From Lysobacter soyae (lineage in GTDB: Bacteria; Pseudomonadota; Gammaproteobacteria; Xanthomonadales; Xanthomonadaceae): DNA of 64,000 nucleotides. The stretch covers positions 1-64,000 of the forward strand of contig NZ_CP080544.1 in assembly GCF_019551435.1 (NCBI RefSeq). The letters are read 5' to 3'. Shown piece by piece: positions 1 through 7,267 of the stretch. Every line of letters starts with the position of its first letter. The first letter of the stretch is position 1. The notes under the pieces are model-generated. The model had not been told where the DNA came from and did not search any database. It worked only from the letters and a program-made list of their open reading frames with translations. A program made the position numbers and the translations under genes.

Positions 1-83
1 CTCGGGTTGGTGATCAGGTTCCCACCATCTGGATCGAATCGAACAGGAAGGCTCCCCCAGAATGCTCAGAGATGGGTGTCTAA
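1..83 (+). CDS. 3' end of an unknown cassette gene (partial)
   Basis: An open frame beginning before the window (codons from position 3) ends at the TAA of the first attC R'' core (81-83). It reads about 26 residues ending in ECSEMGV. It is called only because the stop coincides with R'', the pattern of many genes in this array. No function can be assigned. Confidence 0.4.
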   Translation, partial: RVGDQVPTIWIESNRKAPPECSEMGV

Positions 84-185
84 CAAATCGTTCAAGCCGA
101 GACCGCTTCGTGGCTGCGTCAATATGTGGCAAATTGTCACATCGCCGCGGCCACAAATCGGTCCGGCTTAACTCAGGTGTTAGGG
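78..185 (+). repeat. attC site 1 (108 bp, long class)
   Basis: R'' GTCTAAC at 78-84 and R' GTTAGGG at 179-185. Inner arms AAGCCGAGACCG and CGGTCCGGCTT are complementary, with a second stem in the extended loop. Confidence 0.9.
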
Positions 186-193
186 CGCACGAG

Positions 194-580
194 ATGATAC
201 GGATCGGTCGGATTAAGCGCTGGGACAAATTCGCCCTTGTTGCGGTTCTTTTGTTTTCTCTCGGGGTACTCGTTGCGGCGCTTTTCTGCTTAGGCAAGCC
301 CATCTCTGCAAAACTTCTGACCACGCACGGCCTCGCACTCACAATTGCAGGGTTGCTTCAACTCGAGGTAAGCGGCCTCCTAGAGAACATCATGGATCGA
401 TTCAGCGACGAGAAAAAGTTTCTCTACGGCCCTCCGTCGCACATCATGCGCGAGATTTACAATGACCCAGACAGCTCAATTGGTGGTTTCATAGAGGATC
501 TGTTGTTCTACAAGCCACGCACCGGATTCTGGCTAATCGTGCTTGGGACTGCCGCACAAATACTGGGCGTGTGGATATGA
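194..580 (+). CDS. Cassette 2: small two-segment membrane protein, unknown
   Basis: The protein has 128 residues. An N-terminal hydrophobic segment (about residues 12-32) is followed by a second weaker one, a charged middle (DRFSDEKKFLYGPPSH) and a C-terminal hydrophobic stretch (FWLIVLGTAAQILGVWI), so two or three membrane passes are likely. The frame is open upstream through attC1, but the ATG at 194 is preferred: the AGGG of the attC1 R' core lies 8 bases before it and no better ribosome site exists. I do not recognise a family. Confidence 0.7.
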   Translation: MIRIGRIKRWDKFALVAVLLFSLGVLVAALFCLGKPISAKLLTTHGLALTIAGLLQLEVSGLLENIMDRFSDEKKFLYGPPSHIMREIYNDPDSSIGGFIEDLLFYKPRTGFWLIVLGTAAQILGVWI

Positions 581-587
581 GGGTGCG

Positions 588-647
588 CCCTAACAATTCA
601 TTCAAGCCGAACCCGCTTCGCGGGTCGGCTTAATTCAGGCGTTAGAC
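588..647 (+). repeat. attC site 2 (60 bp class)
   Basis: R'' CCCTAAC 588-594, R' GTTAGAC 641-647. The stem AGCCGAACCCGC / GCGGGTCGGCT closes on a TTC loop region. Confidence 0.95.
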
Positions 648-687
648 GATTCGCCAGCAATTTCGCATCTCACAGGGGAAAACAAGC

Positions 688-1017
688 ATGAGAACGCTGA
701 GTTTTGAAGGATTTTTGCATGACTTCGGGAATGTCGCGCCGAATACGATGAATATGTCGATCTACCGCGACAGATTTCACTGCGCTTGCGGACGGTCGCA
801 TTGGTTCGATGAATCCATAGACGTAGTTTGTCAAGGCAGCCGAATGAAGGTCATGGTCACTTGCCCAGAGGATCCCAGCTATATCATCAGCTTGAAGATC
901 AAGACCTTCATGCTGGTGAAGTTCAAAGGCTTTGACTCCCTTGCGGGGACGAGGATCTCTAGCAACGAAGACGCTTTGAGCTTCACCACGCTTCGCCAAT
1001 ACATGAGGCGCAGATAA
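688..1017 (+). CDS. Cassette 3, gene A: unknown soluble protein
   Basis: The protein has 109 residues and no signal peptide or membrane segment. A CACG motif near residue 33 and further Cys residues (VVCQGS, VTCPED) could bind a metal, but the spacing does not match a zinc ribbon I know. AGGGGA about 10 bases before the ATG is a good ribosome site. It is the first of two genes in this cassette; the next starts two bases after its stop, which suggests translational coupling. Function unknown. Confidence 0.65.
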   Translation: MRTLSFEGFLHDFGNVAPNTMNMSIYRDRFHCACGRSHWFDESIDVVCQGSRMKVMVTCPEDPSYIISLKIKTFMLVKFKGFDSLAGTRISSNEDALSFTTLRQYMRRR

Positions 1018-1019
1018 GT

Positions 1020-1364
1020 ATGGGCATTCTTATTCTTCTCCTTGTGGTCGGCGCCGTGGTGTATTTTTTTGCGTCCGCTAGGTCACGACGAGAAGCCGCG
1101 GTTGAATCCCGCGTCAAAAAGATGATTTCCGCTGGAGTAGGCTCAGCTACGTTTGCCGATCTCTACTACGAGGCTGCGAAGTCGTACGCCGTCTCTAAGG
1201 GCGCTAAAGCCGCAGATCACGAGAGCGCTGCGGCCAAGATCGTGATTGATGGGTGTGTCTACTTCGTTGTCTTTATGCGAGATTCCGGAGGCGGCACGGT
1301 CATTTCTGCCGAACGGGACTCTGATGTAACGAAGCGCATCCTCGACGACATGAGCCGCTGGTGA
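1020..1364 (+). CDS. Cassette 3, gene B: membrane-anchored unknown
   Basis: The protein has 114 residues. Residues 1-18 (MGILILLLVVGAVVYFFA) form one N-terminal anchor, followed by basic SARSRREAAVESRVKK and a soluble domain of about 80 residues ending RILDDMSRW. The ATG is two bases after the stop of the upstream gene, so the pair is probably co-translated. Two-gene cassettes are the exception in this array. No family recognised. Confidence 0.7.
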   Translation: MGILILLLVVGAVVYFFASARSRREAAVESRVKKMISAGVGSATFADLYYEAAKSYAVSKGAKAADHESAAAKIVIDGCVYFVVFMRDSGGGTVISAERDSDVTKRILDDMSRW

Positions 1365-1374
1365 CACAAGAATC

Positions 1375-1434
1375 GTCTAACAATTCGTCCAAGCCGACGC
1401 CGCTTCGCGGCGCGGCTTAACTCAGGTGTTAGGT
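1375..1434 (+). repeat. attC site 3 (60 bp class)
   Basis: R'' GTCTAAC 1375-1381, R' GTTAGGT 1428-1434. The stem AAGCCGACGCCGC / GCGGCGCGGCTT closes on TTC. Confidence 0.95.
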
Positions 1435-1439
1435 TGAAC

Positions 1440-2135
1440 ATGGGCTGTTTTCTCTTTAACAGTATTGATTGGGGAAAAGTCGCTGAGATTATCGCGACGA
1501 GCATTGCCACGCTGGCTGCAGCTTATTTCGGCGCTAAGTTTGCGTTCGACATGCAAACTAGGCGTGAATCGGCGAAAGAAATGCAGTTAAATATCGACAG
1601 CGCAAATGTAGCAATGTTTACTATTCGGCGGTTTAGGCAGTTCTTTGAAGCCCTCAAATCCAGTATCGAGAATGATGTAGATCCTTTCCTACAACACCAC
1701 CTCCTTCTAAAACCGTTTTCCACCGTCAACTGGGAGTACCCGCAATTTTCCTATGACTCATTAGCATTCCTTCTAAAAGGCAATGAGAGCGTTTTATTTA
1801 ATCTAGCAGCGCTTCAAAATGATATTTCATCGACCTTAGACATAACAAAACAACGTTCTGATATGCATTATTCAATCGTCCAGCCAGCCATTGAAAGAAT
1901 TCAGAATGAGAAAAATGGCGTGGGCGTACCTAGCGATCTAGCAATTATTCTGGCCGACAAACTCGGTCCGCGCATTGACGCCACAATGGAAAATCTGACC
2001 GAGGAAATGAAATCCGGAATCGCGAGTGTTATCGACCGATGCACAATTGTTGCCAATCAAATCGCAACCGCTCTCGAGACCTCATATCCGGGCAAGGTCA
2101 AGAAGCGTAAATGGAGTGCGGGCAGTTCAACCTAA
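1440..2135 (+). CDS. Cassette 4: membrane-anchored coiled-coil-like protein, unknown
   Basis: The protein has 231 residues from the ATG at 1440; an in-frame TTG at 1434 inside R' is less likely. One N-terminal hydrophobic segment (about residues 13-33, IIATSIATLAAAYFGAKFAF) precedes a largely helical charged region. The AGG of the attC3 R' core sits 6 bases before the ATG and looks like the ribosome site. The stop TAA is part of the attC4 R'' core. Composition is more A/T-rich than neighbouring cassettes. No family recognised with certainty. Confidence 0.7.
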   Translation: MGCFLFNSIDWGKVAEIIATSIATLAAAYFGAKFAFDMQTRRESAKEMQLNIDSANVAMFTIRRFRQFFEALKSSIENDVDPFLQHHLLLKPFSTVNWEYPQFSYDSLAFLLKGNESVLFNLAALQNDISSTLDITKQRSDMHYSIVQPAIERIQNEKNGVGVPSDLAIILADKLGPRIDATMENLTEEMKSGIASVIDRCTIVANQIATALETSYPGKVKKRKWSAGSST

Positions 2136-2237
2136 CACTTCGTTCAAGCCGACGCTGCTTCGTGGCCCGGCCTTTTGTGCTAGCTTCTAGCACAACGCTG
2201 TGCCACTACGCAGCGCGGCTTAACTCAGGCGTTAGGC
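2130..2237 (+). repeat. attC site 4 (108 bp, long class)
   Basis: R'' ACCTAAC 2130-2136, overlapping the stop of the preceding gene; R' GTTAGGC 2231-2237. The extended loop holds GTGCTAGCTTCTAGCACA-type inverted repeats. Confidence 0.92.
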
Positions 2238-2312
2238 ACGGTAGGAGCATCCAAATATTGTGATTGAAGAAAAGCTATTTGCAGCCACCTCTCATGTACG
2301 CACACCGCTCAC

Positions 2313-2627
2313 ATGTTTTTCGAAATAACGAGAGTCTTTGAAATGCTGGATTTCATATTTGTAATATCGCCGTTTATTGCTGCTTGGTGGTTGGCGGGTT
2401 GGCCAGGAAAAAACGATCCCACAGTCGTCAAGATGGCTGGCTTAAGTTTTATCTTATTCGGTGTCTCAATGTTTTTGAGAATGGCTATTTTCGGCAGACA
2501 GATGCCGGCTGGCAAATACACGGACAGCCTGATGAGTACATCGGGAACTATTGGCTTTTGTGTATTTATAGCAACGGTTGGCTTCCTAGTCTTATTTGTC
2601 CATCACTATTTTTCAAAGAAAGACTAA
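2313..2627 (+). CDS. Cassette 5: small integral membrane protein
   Basis: The protein has 104 residues with three hydrophobic segments, about residues 11-30 (MLDFIFVISPFIAAWWLAGW), 43-58 (LSFILFGVSMFLRMAI) and 78-97 (TIGFCVFIATVGFLVLFVHH), and a lysine-rich end FSKKD. Its codon use is A/T-rich compared with neighbours. The start is the only ATG giving the full first helix; the ribosome site is weak. The gene sits alone in a cassette with a non-standard attC. Function unknown. Confidence 0.6.
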   Translation: MFFEITRVFEMLDFIFVISPFIAAWWLAGWPGKNDPTVVKMAGLSFILFGVSMFLRMAIFGRQMPAGKYTDSLMSTSGTIGFCVFIATVGFLVLFVHHYFSKKD

Positions 2628-2931
2628 ACGAGTGTTGCTCATATATAAAAATATTTATAAGTCCTTTATGAAAACGTACCTTCGTTAAAGTCGGCTTGCG
2701 AAAAAATTTACTCTGTTAGCGGTGCTCATTTATATTCCGCACAAACAGCGTTCAAGGTAAGTTCGTGTTTGAGGTGTCAGGTTGTAGTTTTTAGTTCATA
2801 GCGACTGTGGAAAAGCTTCAGGTTTGTCGTGTATTGGAAGGCCTATGAGTTGAATGTAAATTGGGTTTTCGGCGAAGTGTGGTTTTTTGGTTGTCTTGTA
2901 TCGGGCAATATCACACTTTACTTATTAAGTT
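2628..2931. other. AT-rich noncoding stretch of cassette 5
   Basis: About 300 bases between the cassette 5 gene and its attC, much richer in A/T than the array (for example TATATAAAAATATTTATAAG near 2640-2660). No convincing ORF, hairpin-plus-T terminator or tRNA was seen. It could hold a promoter or RNA, but nothing in the sequence settles this. Confidence 0.5.
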
Positions 2932-2988
2932 GCCTAACAAGGTAATGTTGGCGGACGCCTAACGGCGCCGCAAATCTTGACGTTAGGC
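2932..2988 (+). repeat. attC site 5 (57 bp, atypical)
   Basis: R'' GCCTAAC 2932-2938 and R' GTTAGGC 2982-2988, but the arms differ from all other sites here. An extra GCCTAAC core lies inside at about 2956-2962, next to the palindrome GGCGCC. It is probably from another attC lineage or a rearranged site. Confidence 0.7.
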
Positions 2989-3033
2989 GTCTTAGGGGCA
3001 GCAAGGCCGTCCCATACAAGAAGCAGGGGAGCT

Positions 3034-3461
3034 ATGGGTTACTACATCAACCAAAAATGCGGAAGCTGCGGGAAGAGTCTCACAGGAGGGTATGTGAGCA
3101 ACTACTCCGGCATCGGGCAGCCATATATTGGCTGCCCCCGCTGCGGAACGATCAACGACAATTCTGATCGTGTAACGGAGTGGAAGTTAAAGTCATCTTT
3201 AGGAAAATCGGCATTTGTGCTCCAGCATGTATTTTCGGTTATTTTTACTATGGTTTTGGCGCAGCCATTCTTGGTGCAATCCTGCTTGGAGCCGAGGCGA
3301 TTAGTTCAATGACTGGATTCGTTGTCGTTATAGGCTGTAGCCTTGTGTTTGGCCTGCTGCGATTCTGGGTCAAGATCAATCGCGCAATAAAAGAGTCCGA
3401 TGATCGTATGAGTAACCCTGAGTACGTCGCCAAGCTTAAGAGGCTAGGAATCTCTCACTAG
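3034..3461 (+). pseudogene. Cassette 6: zinc-ribbon plus membrane protein, frameshifted
   Basis: The frame from ATG 3034 encodes an N-terminal zinc ribbon (CGSCGK and CPRCG) and runs to 3312, ending in an unlikely Arg-rich tail. A second frame (open from about 3180, stop 3461) encodes a hydrophobic region and a plausible end (SNPEYVAKLKRLGISH). One extra T in the T run 3242-3246 would join them as a protein of about 142 residues: ribbon, then membrane helices, then a charged tail. Either the cassette gene is broken or the run was miscounted. Function unknown. Confidence 0.65.
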
Positions 3462-3474
3462 TCATGAGGGCGAC

Positions 3475-3587
3475 GCCTAACAATTCGTTCAACCCGACAT
3501 ACCTCCGTGGCACGTGACTGAGGCTTTGCGCTACGCTAGCCTCAGTCCCGCACCACTACGGCATGCGGGTTAACTCAGGCGTTAGGC
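3475..3587 (+). repeat. attC site 6 (113 bp, long class B)
   Basis: R'' GCCTAAC 3475-3481, R' GTTAGGC 3581-3587. First of six nearly identical long sites (6, 9, 12, 13, 16, 17) with an internal CTGAGGCT / AGCCTCAG stem. Confidence 0.95.
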
Positions 3588-3616
3588 ATCTAATGGGACA
3601 TTAAGGCAGCTCAAAG

Positions 3617-3904
3617 ATGGAGCAAGACGTAACCATTCAATTTCGACCAGATTTTGCGGTCATTGTTTGTGACCATGTTTTTTCTGGCGCAAGCCCTGTG
3701 CTCCTCGTTGTTCGAGATGAGGAAACCTCTTGGCAGTTCCTCTGCGGCTCGGATGTAGATGCAGATGACTGTCATTCTGTTGGCGTCGGTCACCTGATCG
3801 CTCATGATGCTAGCCTTAGTCAAATGGCTGCCTTGCCCGCAGGCTTCTGTGCAGAACGGGAATCGGCATCTATGTCTTGGTCTATTACCAGCTTAGATGC
3901 CTAA
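3617..3904 (+). CDS. Cassette 7: unknown small soluble protein
   Basis: The protein has 95 residues, acidic, with no signal peptide or membrane segment. It contains alternating short hydrophobic stretches (FAVIVCDHVF, PVLLVVRDEE, SWQFLCGSD), suggesting a small beta-rich fold. The stop TAA lies within the R'' of attC7. The ATG at 3617 follows AGCTCAAAG, a weak ribosome site. The sequence is reminiscent of cassette proteins annotated only as hypothetical; I assign no function. Confidence 0.6.
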   Translation: MEQDVTIQFRPDFAVIVCDHVFSGASPVLLVVRDEETSWQFLCGSDVDADDCHSVGVGHLIAHDASLSQMAALPAGFCAERESASMSWSITSLDA

Positions 3905-3958
3905 CAATTCATTCAAGCCGACACCGCGTCGCGGCGCGGCTTAATTCAGGCGTTAGGC
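3899..3958 (+). repeat. attC site 7 (60 bp class)
   Basis: R'' GCCTAAC 3899-3905 (contains the stop of the preceding gene), R' GTTAGGC 3952-3958. Confidence 0.95.
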
Positions 3959-3976
3959 CCCACCCAAGGAGTCACG

Positions 3977-4330
3977 ATGTTCTTTAAGAAACTCGGCAGC
4001 AAGATCGCAACTTCCGTACTAATGTCGCGCAGCGGAAGCATTGTGGCTTCTCTGACAGGGGTAAGTCCCAGAGAGCTCCCCGGACCCGTGTACGAAAAGC
4101 TGTCAGAGTTCATCGCCGGCATCGAGCAAGATGTACTTGCCGGACATCAAGATCCACTAAATGACCATGAGGGAGCATTTCTCCAGCTCTTCTTCATTGA
4201 GCGGGTTTTAGAGGGCAATGAGCACGGCTCGTTTACCGTGGAAAGATTTAGAAATGCACGCACTCGCCTGTTTAGTGACCACAAAGATAAGATCAGGGGC
4301 GACATTTCCTTTCTGCCCTTCACAACCTAA
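3977..4330 (+). CDS. Cassette 8: unknown soluble protein
   Basis: The protein has 117 residues and is probably mostly helical, with no signal peptide. Notable stretches are SGSIVASLTGVSPREL near residue 20 and a charged C-terminal half (VERFRNARTRLFSDHKDKIRGD). AAGGAG 7 bases before the ATG is a good ribosome site, so the start is secure. The cassette has one gene and the stop falls 10 bases before attC8. No family recognised. Confidence 0.7.
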   Translation: MFFKKLGSKIATSVLMSRSGSIVASLTGVSPRELPGPVYEKLSEFIAGIEQDVLAGHQDPLNDHEGAFLQLFFIERVLEGNEHGSFTVERFRNARTRLFSDHKDKIRGDISFLPFTT

Positions 4331-4340
4331 TGGCCGTGGG

Positions 4341-4400
4341 GCCTAACAATTCATTCAAGTGGAAGCCGCTTCGCGGCTCCACTTAATTCAGGCGTTAGAC
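4341..4400 (+). repeat. attC site 8 (60 bp class)
   Basis: R'' GCCTAAC 4341-4347, R' GTTAGAC 4394-4400. The arm differs from the usual one (AAGTGGAAGCCGC / GCGGCTCCACTT) but keeps complementarity, so structure rather than sequence is conserved. Confidence 0.95.
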
Positions 4401-4404
4401 GCCA

Positions 4405-4944
4405 ATGAAGTCACTTCCGCTCTTTTCTTTCCTACTCGCAGGGTGCGCAAGCATTATTCACGTCGCCTCCCTGACGGAAGAGAAAGTATCGGTAGCGCGC
4501 GCGGCCTTAATTGATCTAATGGCCAAGGGATACGTTCTTTCGAAAGACGTGAACGAGGCAGTAGCAGTTTGTTTTCCCAGTCTGACAGACCCGCCAAAAG
4601 GTTTCTTGAGCTCAATAGATCGACCGAACTTGTTCCCTTGCTCGGCCTTGAACCGTGCCACGGCATCAGCGCCTCGCATTATTCGAGCGTCTCGGCGCCG
4701 AGCTACGCAATGCACGGTTGATTCGGTGACAATCGAAGCAGACGGCGAGACCGCCCTCGTAGTGGGTAGTTGTGTCGACCAGCCGTTATCGGGTGGCGGC
4801 TTTGTCGTCACTCTCAATAAGCAGGACAACATCTGGATCGTGACTGCGAATCACCCTACGTGGACCAGCATGTCGACAAGACGCCAGAGTCTCGAGTTGG
4901 CGTCTAACAATTCGTTCAACCCGACATACCTCCGTGGCACGTGA
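4405..4944 (+). CDS. Cassette 9: putative lipoprotein with attC-encoded tail
   Basis: The protein has 179 residues. A short signal peptide ends in a lipobox (FLLAGCAS, Cys 14), so export and lipidation are likely. The mature part has several Cys residues (CFPS, FPCSA, QCTVD, GSCVD) that could form disulfides. The frame does not meet the TAA in R'' and instead reads into attC9, adding NNSFNPTYLRGT before TGA at 4942-4944. The ATG lies five bases after the R' of attC8. Function unknown. Confidence 0.65.
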   Translation: MKSLPLFSFLLAGCASIIHVASLTEEKVSVARAALIDLMAKGYVLSKDVNEAVAVCFPSLTDPPKGFLSSIDRPNLFPCSALNRATASAPRIIRASRRRATQCTVDSVTIEADGETALVVGSCVDQPLSGGGFVVTLNKQDNIWIVTANHPTWTSMSTRRQSLELASNNSFNPTYLRGT

Positions 4945-5014
4945 CTGAGGCTTTGCGCTACGCTAGCCTCAGTCCCGCACCACTACGGTACGCGGGTTAA
5001 CTCAGGCGTTAGAC
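4902..5014 (+). repeat. attC site 9 (113 bp, long class B)
   Basis: R'' GTCTAAC 4902-4908, R' GTTAGAC 5008-5014. The preceding gene is translated through its first 43 bases. Confidence 0.95.
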
Positions 5015-5020
5015 GACCAG

Positions 5021-5539
5021 ATGACCACCAAGCCGCTTGACAGATTAATGTTTGCCCAGGGAGGCATTTGCTTCTTTTGCAACATGCCCCTTCCAAAAGC
5101 AGACGCTAGTGTCGAGCATCTTGTTCCTTCCTCCCGCGCCGGAAGCAACAGCGATGACAACTGCGTTGCCTGCTGCAAAGCAGTCAACGCGCTCTTTGGC
5201 AGCATGTCGCTTAAAGAGAAAATTCGCGTTGTTCTGAATCAGAACGGCAAGTTCGTCTGTCCAAATGGCAATGGCAAAGCACAGCCTTCGCCTGTTGCTC
5301 CGGCTAAAGCTGCTCCCGTTCCACCAAAGATCGACAACTATGCAGTTGTTCTCGCAGATCTTAAAAAGCGCGGCGCGTCTCGACCGAGGAAAGTCGAGAC
5401 ACTCAAAAGCACCATTCGTGCAACTGTCAAGAACGCAAAGAGTTCCATCACGGAGCCGCAGCTGGAAACACTTATCAAGCACTTGCAGGTCAACGGTAAA
5501 GTCATCATTGCTGACACAAAGGTCAGCTACTCGCTATGA
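5021..5539 (+). CDS. Cassette 10: HNH-type endonuclease-like protein (copy 1)
   Basis: The protein has 172 residues. Residues 15-60 resemble an HNH (beta-beta-alpha-metal) motif: C17-x2-C20, then EH (32-33) in a VEHLVPSSRAGSN context, then N47, C48, C51 and N56. Known HNH proteins cleave DNA as restriction, homing or defence enzymes; that role here is inferred. A Pro/Ala-rich linker (about 86-103) leads to a basic helical C-terminal domain of about 70 residues. A second copy, about 90% identical, lies at 8430-8948. The start follows R' by six bases. Confidence 0.75.
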   Translation: MTTKPLDRLMFAQGGICFFCNMPLPKADASVEHLVPSSRAGSNSDDNCVACCKAVNALFGSMSLKEKIRVVLNQNGKFVCPNGNGKAQPSPVAPAKAAPVPPKIDNYAVVLADLKKRGASRPRKVETLKSTIRATVKNAKSSITEPQLETLIKHLQVNGKVIIADTKVSYSL

Positions 5540-5541
5540 TC

Positions 5542-5601
5542 GTCTAACAATTCATTCAAGCCGACGCCACTTCGCGGCGCGGCTTAATTCAGGCGTTAGC
5601 C
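5542..5601 (+). repeat. attC site 10 (60 bp class)
   Basis: R'' GTCTAAC 5542-5548, R' GTTAGCC 5595-5601. Confidence 0.95.
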
Positions 5602-5617
5602 ACCGGGAGTGGAGTAA

Positions 5618-6466
5618 ATGGCAGCTCGCAAGAAAAGCACGAAACGCGCGACAAAGAAGGTGGCGAGAAAGAGAGCGGAGACGCCACCTGAAAGTTGCTT
5701 CGTCATCATGCCCTTTGGCGGTTGGCTAGACGACTACTACTCGGACATCTATTGCTCGGCGATTGAGGAAAGCGGGCTGAACCCGCAACGGGCGGACGAT
5801 CTATTCCGCCCAAGCACCATCATCAACGACATCTGGGACTACACAAAAAAGGCCAAGGTTCTACTCGCAGACCTAACTGGAAAGAACCCCAATGTGTTCT
5901 ATGAGCTGGGGTTGGCGCATGCGATCGCGAAGCCGGTAATACTGATCGCGGAATCGATGGAAGACATCCCTTTTGACCTTCGAGCGCTCAGAGTCATTCT
6001 GTATGACAAGAACGCGCCAAATTGGGGCGAGATACTCCGTCAGAAGATTGTTGCTTCTCTCAAGGAAGTACTCAGTGCTCCAGCCGAAGCGGTCCTGCCC
6101 ACGTTCTTGAATGTGAAAGGCTTAGGGGCGAAGACGTCCGTTTCGCAGGATCAGCTCGATCTGATCGAGATCAAGCAAGATCTGGACATGCTCCGCCGCG
6201 AGATCCGGACCCAGCAATCACGGTCCACACACATAGATGCCGTGGAAGCCAAGTCGCTGCTACGGACACTTGTCAGCCATGGCTCGAGCGACGAGGACGT
6301 GCTAAGGCGTCTTTCTCGCCTTGGAGCGCCCGAAGACTGGATACGTGATGAGCTAAAGAGGGAACGAGATAGCGTGGAGCGCAGGCGTCGTCTCATCGCT
6401 CAGCGTCTCCATGACCAAAGAGAGAAGGCGCAAGCGGGCCCCGGCCACGGCACGAAAGACGCGTAG
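5618..6466 (+). CDS. Cassette 11: nucleoside 2-deoxyribosyltransferase-like / TIR-like protein
   Basis: The protein has 282 residues. After a Lys/Arg-rich start (1-22), residues 27-130 carry the motifs of the nucleoside 2-deoxyribosyltransferase-like fold: CFVIMPFGG (27-35), RADD (58-61), a DI helix near 71, LLADLTGKNPN (82-92) and FYELGLAHA (94-102), with E96 as the expected catalytic Glu. The remainder (about 180-282) is charged and probably helical or coiled. Related domains split NAD or nucleotides as effectors of retron and other antiphage systems; that role here is inference. The ribosome site GGAGTGGAG is good. Confidence 0.75.
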   Translation: MAARKKSTKRATKKVARKRAETPPESCFVIMPFGGWLDDYYSDIYCSAIEESGLNPQRADDLFRPSTIINDIWDYTKKAKVLLADLTGKNPNVFYELGLAHAIAKPVILIAESMEDIPFDLRALRVILYDKNAPNWGEILRQKIVASLKEVLSAPAEAVLPTFLNVKGLGAKTSVSQDQLDLIEIKQDLDMLRREIRTQQSRSTHIDAVEAKSLLRTLVSHGSSDEDVLRRLSRLGAPEDWIRDELKRERDSVERRRRLIAQRLHDQREKAQAGPGHGTKDA

Positions 6467-6472
6467 CCCTGT

Positions 6473-6532
6473 GGCTAACAATTCGTCCAAGCCGACGCCG
6501 CTTCGCAGCGCGGCTTAACTCAAGTGTTAGAC
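6473..6532 (+). repeat. attC site 11 (60 bp class)
   Basis: R'' GGCTAAC 6473-6479, R' GTTAGAC 6526-6532. The R'' core mirrors the GTTAGCC that opens the same cassette. Confidence 0.95.
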
Positions 6533-6534
6533 GC

Positions 6535-7179
6535 ATGAAGCACATTCTCGCGACTTGGTGCATATTCCTTCTCGCTCTTCCGGCAGGTGCCACAAAGGTG
6601 AGGCCCGTCTCTCTCACCGAGCTCACAGAGAACTCTGAACTAGTCGTCTACGGCCAGATCCAGCTGGGTCAGATCATCGCCGGTGACTGCGGCGTGCGTT
6701 ATGTCGTCAAGATTGAAGAAGCCTACAAGGGGCGTTTAGGGCCTGACACGTCCCTTCTTTTCTCGTCAGACAAGCCATTGCTCACCGGATCGCGGTACGT
6801 TCTTTTCCTGAGCAAGGAGTCAGAAGCCTTCGATCCGATTCTTTCAACGAACTCGTTCGGGCCGCGTCCGGATCCTGAGCGCGTCAAAGTTTGCCAGCGA
6901 AACCGTCCGCTCTACACCGTCAATGTCTGGGGCACCGGCGCGCTGGAAGTCACAGGAACTTATGCATCGGCAGCAAAGGTGGCGGTGTTTGATGACTTCA
7001 TGATTCTTATGCCCAAGGGAGCTAAAGTCGGGAAGCTAGACTCGAGCGAGCGCTACGACGTGGAACGTGATACAGGCAGCATCGAGTTTGGCATTCTCCG
7101 TGGCCTGCTAAAGCGCAATCCTAATCCAAAACGTGCGCCTAACAATTCGTTCAACCCGACATACCTCCGTGGCACGTGA
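6535..7179 (+). CDS. Cassette 12: secreted protein of unknown function with attC-encoded tail
   Basis: The protein has 214 residues. A signal peptide of about 19 residues (cleavage near PAGA-TKV) is followed by a domain resembling exported proteins with ELVVYGQI and AYKGRLG stretches and few cysteines, probably periplasmic. The ATG is two bases past R', leaving no room for a normal ribosome site inside the cassette. The frame enters attC12 and ends NNSFNPTYLRGT at TGA, exactly the tail of cassette 9. Function not recognised. Confidence 0.7.
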   Translation: MKHILATWCIFLLALPAGATKVRPVSLTELTENSELVVYGQIQLGQIIAGDCGVRYVVKIEEAYKGRLGPDTSLLFSSDKPLLTGSRYVLFLSKESEAFDPILSTNSFGPRPDPERVKVCQRNRPLYTVNVWGTGALEVTGTYASAAKVAVFDDFMILMPKGAKVGKLDSSERYDVERDTGSIEFGILRGLLKRNPNPKRAPNNSFNPTYLRGT

Positions 7180-7249
7180 CTGAGGCTTTGCGCTACGCTA
7201 GCCTCAGTCCCGCGCCACTACGGCATGCGGGTTAACTCAGGCGTTAGGC
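7137..7249 (+). repeat. attC site 12 (113 bp, long class B)
   Basis: R'' GCCTAAC 7137-7143, R' GTTAGGC 7243-7249. Translated in part as the tail of the preceding gene. Confidence 0.95.
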
Positions 7250-7267
7250 GGCACACCAGCATCAAGG

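Noticed and set aside
1143-1510. Minus-strand open frames crossing attC sites
   Set aside because: They run through recombination sites and against the array polarity, with no ribosome site or recognisable motif.
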